A DNA stretch of 7,129 bases from an uncultured Clostridia bacterium (GTDB lineage: Bacteria > Bacillota > Clostridia > Christensenellales > CAG-917). The notes beneath the pieces were generated by a model, which saw only the letters and a program-made list of their open reading frames with translations, searched no databases and had not been told where the DNA came from. The position numbers and the translations under genes were made by a program. Each line of letters starts with the position of its first letter. Position 1 is the first letter of the stretch. The stretch spans positions 1 to 7,129 of the forward strand of contig CANQCC010000076.1 in the NCBI GenBank assembly GCA_947589635.1, given 5' to 3'. Below are positions 5,515-7,129 of this stretch, piece after piece.

Positions 5515-5523
5515 TTTCAAAAT

Positions 5524-7129
5524 ATGCAATTTTTAAGCAAAGGCGTTGAAAATTTTGTCAATGACAGCGTACAACTTTGCAAACCCGACAAAGTCGTGCT
5601 TATCGACGGCAGCGAGGAGCAGCTTGAAGCTTTGAGGGCGGAGGCGGTCGCCACGGGCGAGATGATAAAGCTCAACGAAAAGATCTTACCCGGTTGCTAT
5701 CTGCATCGCACTCTTCCCAACGACGTCGCTCGCGTAGAGGCGCGCACGTTCATCTGCACCGAAAAGCAGGAGACCGCGGGTCCCACCAACAACTGGATAC
5801 AGAAGGACGAGGCGTACAAGATGCTTCGCGAGATATACAAGGGCGCGATGAAGGGGCGCACGATGTATGTTATTCCTTATTCGATGGGCAAAATCGGCTC
5901 GCCTTTTTCTAAGATCGGCATCGAGCTTACCGACTCCATCAACGTCGTGTTGAACATGGCGATAATGACCCGCGTCGGGCAAAAAGTGCTCGATCAGCTT
6001 GGCGCAAGCGACGATTTTGTGCGCGGATTGCACTCCAAAGCGGACATAGACCCCGAAAAGCGTTACATCTGCCAATTCCCGGAGGACGACACGATAATGT
6101 CCGTCAACTCCGCGTACGGCGGAAACGTGCTGCTTGGCAAGAAATGCTTCGCGCTGCGCATAGCCTCCTACCAGGGCTGGCATGAGGGCTGGATGGCGGA
6201 GCACATGCTGATCTTGGGGCTTGAAAAGCCAAACGGCGAGACAAAGTATATTGCGGCGGCGTTCCCGTCCGCGTGCGGCAAGACCAACCTTGCCATGCTT
6301 ATTCCTCCCGAGGAGTTTGCCAAGAAGGGATACAAGATCCACACCGTCGGCGACGACATCGCCTGGATAAGAGTGGGCAAGGACGGCAGACTGTATGCCA
6401 TCAACCCCGAAAACGGCTTCTTTGGCGTGGCGCCCGGCACCAACGTCAAGTCAAACCCCAACGCGCTTGCTTCCACAAGGAAGAACACGATATTTACAAA
6501 CGTCTGCCACAACCTTGAAAACAACACCGTGTGGTGGGAAGGTCTGGACAAGAATCCTCCCAAGAACGCGATAGATTGGCAGGGCAATCCCTGGGGAGAG
6601 AAGGAGCAGGCGGCAGGCGTAAAGGGCGCGCATCCCAATTCTCGTTTTACGGCGCCGACGATCAACTGCCCGTGCCTGTCAAGCGAGTTTGAAAATCCCG
6701 AGGGCGTACCTCTTGACGCGATAATCTTCGGCGGCAGACGCGCGAAGACGGCTCCGCTTGTATACGAGGCGAGAGACTGGAATCACGGCGTGTTTGTAGG
6801 CTCCATAATGGCTTCCGAGACGACGGCGGCGGCTTCGGGCGCGGTCGGCGTAGTGCGCCGCGATCCTATGGCGATGCTACCTTTCTGCGGCTATCATATG
6901 GGCGACTACTTTGCGCATTGGATAGAGATGGGCACAAAGGTCGCGCATCAACCCAAGATATTCAACGTCAACTGGTTCCGCACCGACGACGAAGGGCACT
7001 TCCTGTGGCCGGGCTTTGGCGACAACATGCGCGTGCTTGATTGGATAATCCGTCGCTGCGAAGGCACCGCAAAAGCGGTCGAGACCCCCATCGGCTACGT
7101 TCCCGAGGCAAGCGACATCAACATAAACG
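5524..7129 (+). CDS. pckA: phosphoenolpyruvate carboxykinase, GTP type, 3' truncated by window end
   Basis: The open frame runs from ATG 5524 to the window end without a stop: 535 full codons of a family of about 600. The enzyme interconverts oxaloacetate plus GTP with PEP, CO2 and GDP, for gluconeogenesis or anaplerosis in the cytoplasm. Motifs place it in the GTP class, not the ATP class: GRTMYVIPYSMG near residues 112-123, YGGN (198-201), the metal-binding Lys pair at 206-207 and His227 in AEHM, the P-loop FPSACGKTN (247-255) with the reactive Cys251, GDDIAW (276-281) with metal-binding Asp277, FGVAPGT (300-306), PNSRF (371-375), the GGRR segment (403-406) and a nucleotide-binding WPGFGDN segment (near 495-501). 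All catalytic residues expected in the visible part are present. It has its own promoter and a strong ribosome binding site and is divergent from the DUF4364 gene. About 65-80 C-terminal residues are beyond the window. Confidence 0.97.
   Translation, partial: MQFLSKGVENFVNDSVQLCKPDKVVLIDGSEEQLEALRAEAVATGEMIKLNEKILPGCYLHRTLPNDVARVEARTFICTEKQETAGPTNNWIQKDEAYKMLREIYKGAMKGRTMYVIPYSMGKIGSPFSKIGIELTDSINVVLNMAIMTRVGQKVLDQLGASDDFVRGLHSKADIDPEKRYICQFPEDDTIMSVNSAYGGNVLLGKKCFALRIASYQGWHEGWMAEHMLILGLEKPNGETKYIAAAFPSACGKTNLAMLIPPEEFAKKGYKIHTVGDDIAWIRVGKDGRLYAINPENGFFGVAPGTNVKSNPNALASTRKNTIFTNVCHNLENNTVWWEGLDKNPPKNAIDWQGNPWGEKEQAAGVKGAHPNSRFTAPTINCPCLSSEFENPEGVPLDAIIFGGRRAKTAPLVYEARDWNHGVFVGSIMASETTAAASGAVGVVRRDPMAMLPFCGYHMGDYFAHWIEMGTKVAHQPKIFNVNWFRTDDEGHFLWPGFGDNMRVLDWIIRRCEGTAKAVETPIGYVPEASDININ

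Larger units (their letters stand above)
5177..5523. other. 347-nt divergent control region between the DUF4364 gene and pckA
   Basis: No credible gene is seen here on either strand. From left to right it holds the DUF4364 ribosome binding site (5181-5186), a GC-rich leader hairpin (5196-5220), a minus-strand promoter candidate (5239-5267), a 14-bp dyad (5294-5307), a GC-rich stretch (about 5325-5375) in which I see no clear signal, the pckA promoter (5417-5446), a stem-loop at the start of the pckA leader (5452-5489) and the pckA ribosome binding site (5509-5514). No recognisable riboswitch class or catabolite-repression (cre) site was found. Confidence 0.8.

Noticed and set aside
5686..6342. 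A 218-codon minus-strand frame within pckA, continued by another at 6168-6665.
   Set aside because: It is antisense to the best conserved part of PEPCK, with no ribosome binding site and no recognisable domain.
1..7129. Mobile elements, CRISPR repeats, tRNA genes, defence or secondary-metabolism genes.
   Set aside because: Nearly all of the window is covered by recognisable housekeeping genes; I saw no transposase, long direct repeat array, tRNA-like cloverleaf or phage gene.

Overview
The window is a bacterial chromosome segment, most likely from an uncultured, fairly GC-rich member of the Firmicutes (Clostridia, gut-type). The evidence is a DUF4364-family gene, a family I know almost only from Clostridia and relatives; the Firmicutes-style chorismate synthase (a GGGxFSGR core); the clostridial aro gene order; strong AGGAGG-type ribosome binding sites; and sigma-A-like promoters. 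Placement below class level is not supported by what I can see.

Positions 1-4476 (+) hold the downstream part of a tightly packed shikimate/phenylalanine operon: aroA (EPSP synthase, 5' end cut off by the window), aroC (chorismate synthase), pheA (chorismate mutase-prephenate dehydratase with an ACT domain), an aroE-aroK fusion (shikimate dehydrogenase plus shikimate kinase in one chain) and aroQ (type II dehydroquinate dehydratase). Together they cover dehydroquinate to dehydroshikimate (AroQ), shikimate (AroE half), shikimate 3-phosphate (AroK half), EPSP (AroA), chorismate (AroC), then prephenate and phenylpyruvate (PheA). The first two steps (DAHP synthase and dehydroquinate synthase) are absent and probably lie upstream of base 1. 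Genes are separated by 3 nt or overlap by 1-4 nt, except for an 84-nt gap before pheA.

Positions 4477-4633 are a convergent intergenic region with a bidirectional stem-loop terminator and a second, longer AT-rich hairpin. On the minus strand, 4634-5176 encodes a DUF4364 protein with a predicted winged-helix N-terminus and unknown function. The 347-nt divergent intergenic region (5177-5523) carries a good promoter candidate for each flanking gene, a 14-bp perfect dyad between them, and hairpins in both leaders. From 5524 to the window end runs pckA, the GTP-type phosphoenolpyruvate carboxykinase (535 codons visible, 3' end missing). PEPCK interconverts oxaloacetate and PEP. PEP is a precursor of the aromatic pathway, but nothing here shows co-regulation with the aro operon.

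I found no mobile element, CRISPR array, tRNA/rRNA or defence-like system. The most notable points are the AroE-AroK fusion, serine in place of conserved glycine next to both catalytic histidines of AroC, and the uncharacterised DUF4364/pckA divergent control region. I do not see a clearly undescribed system here.
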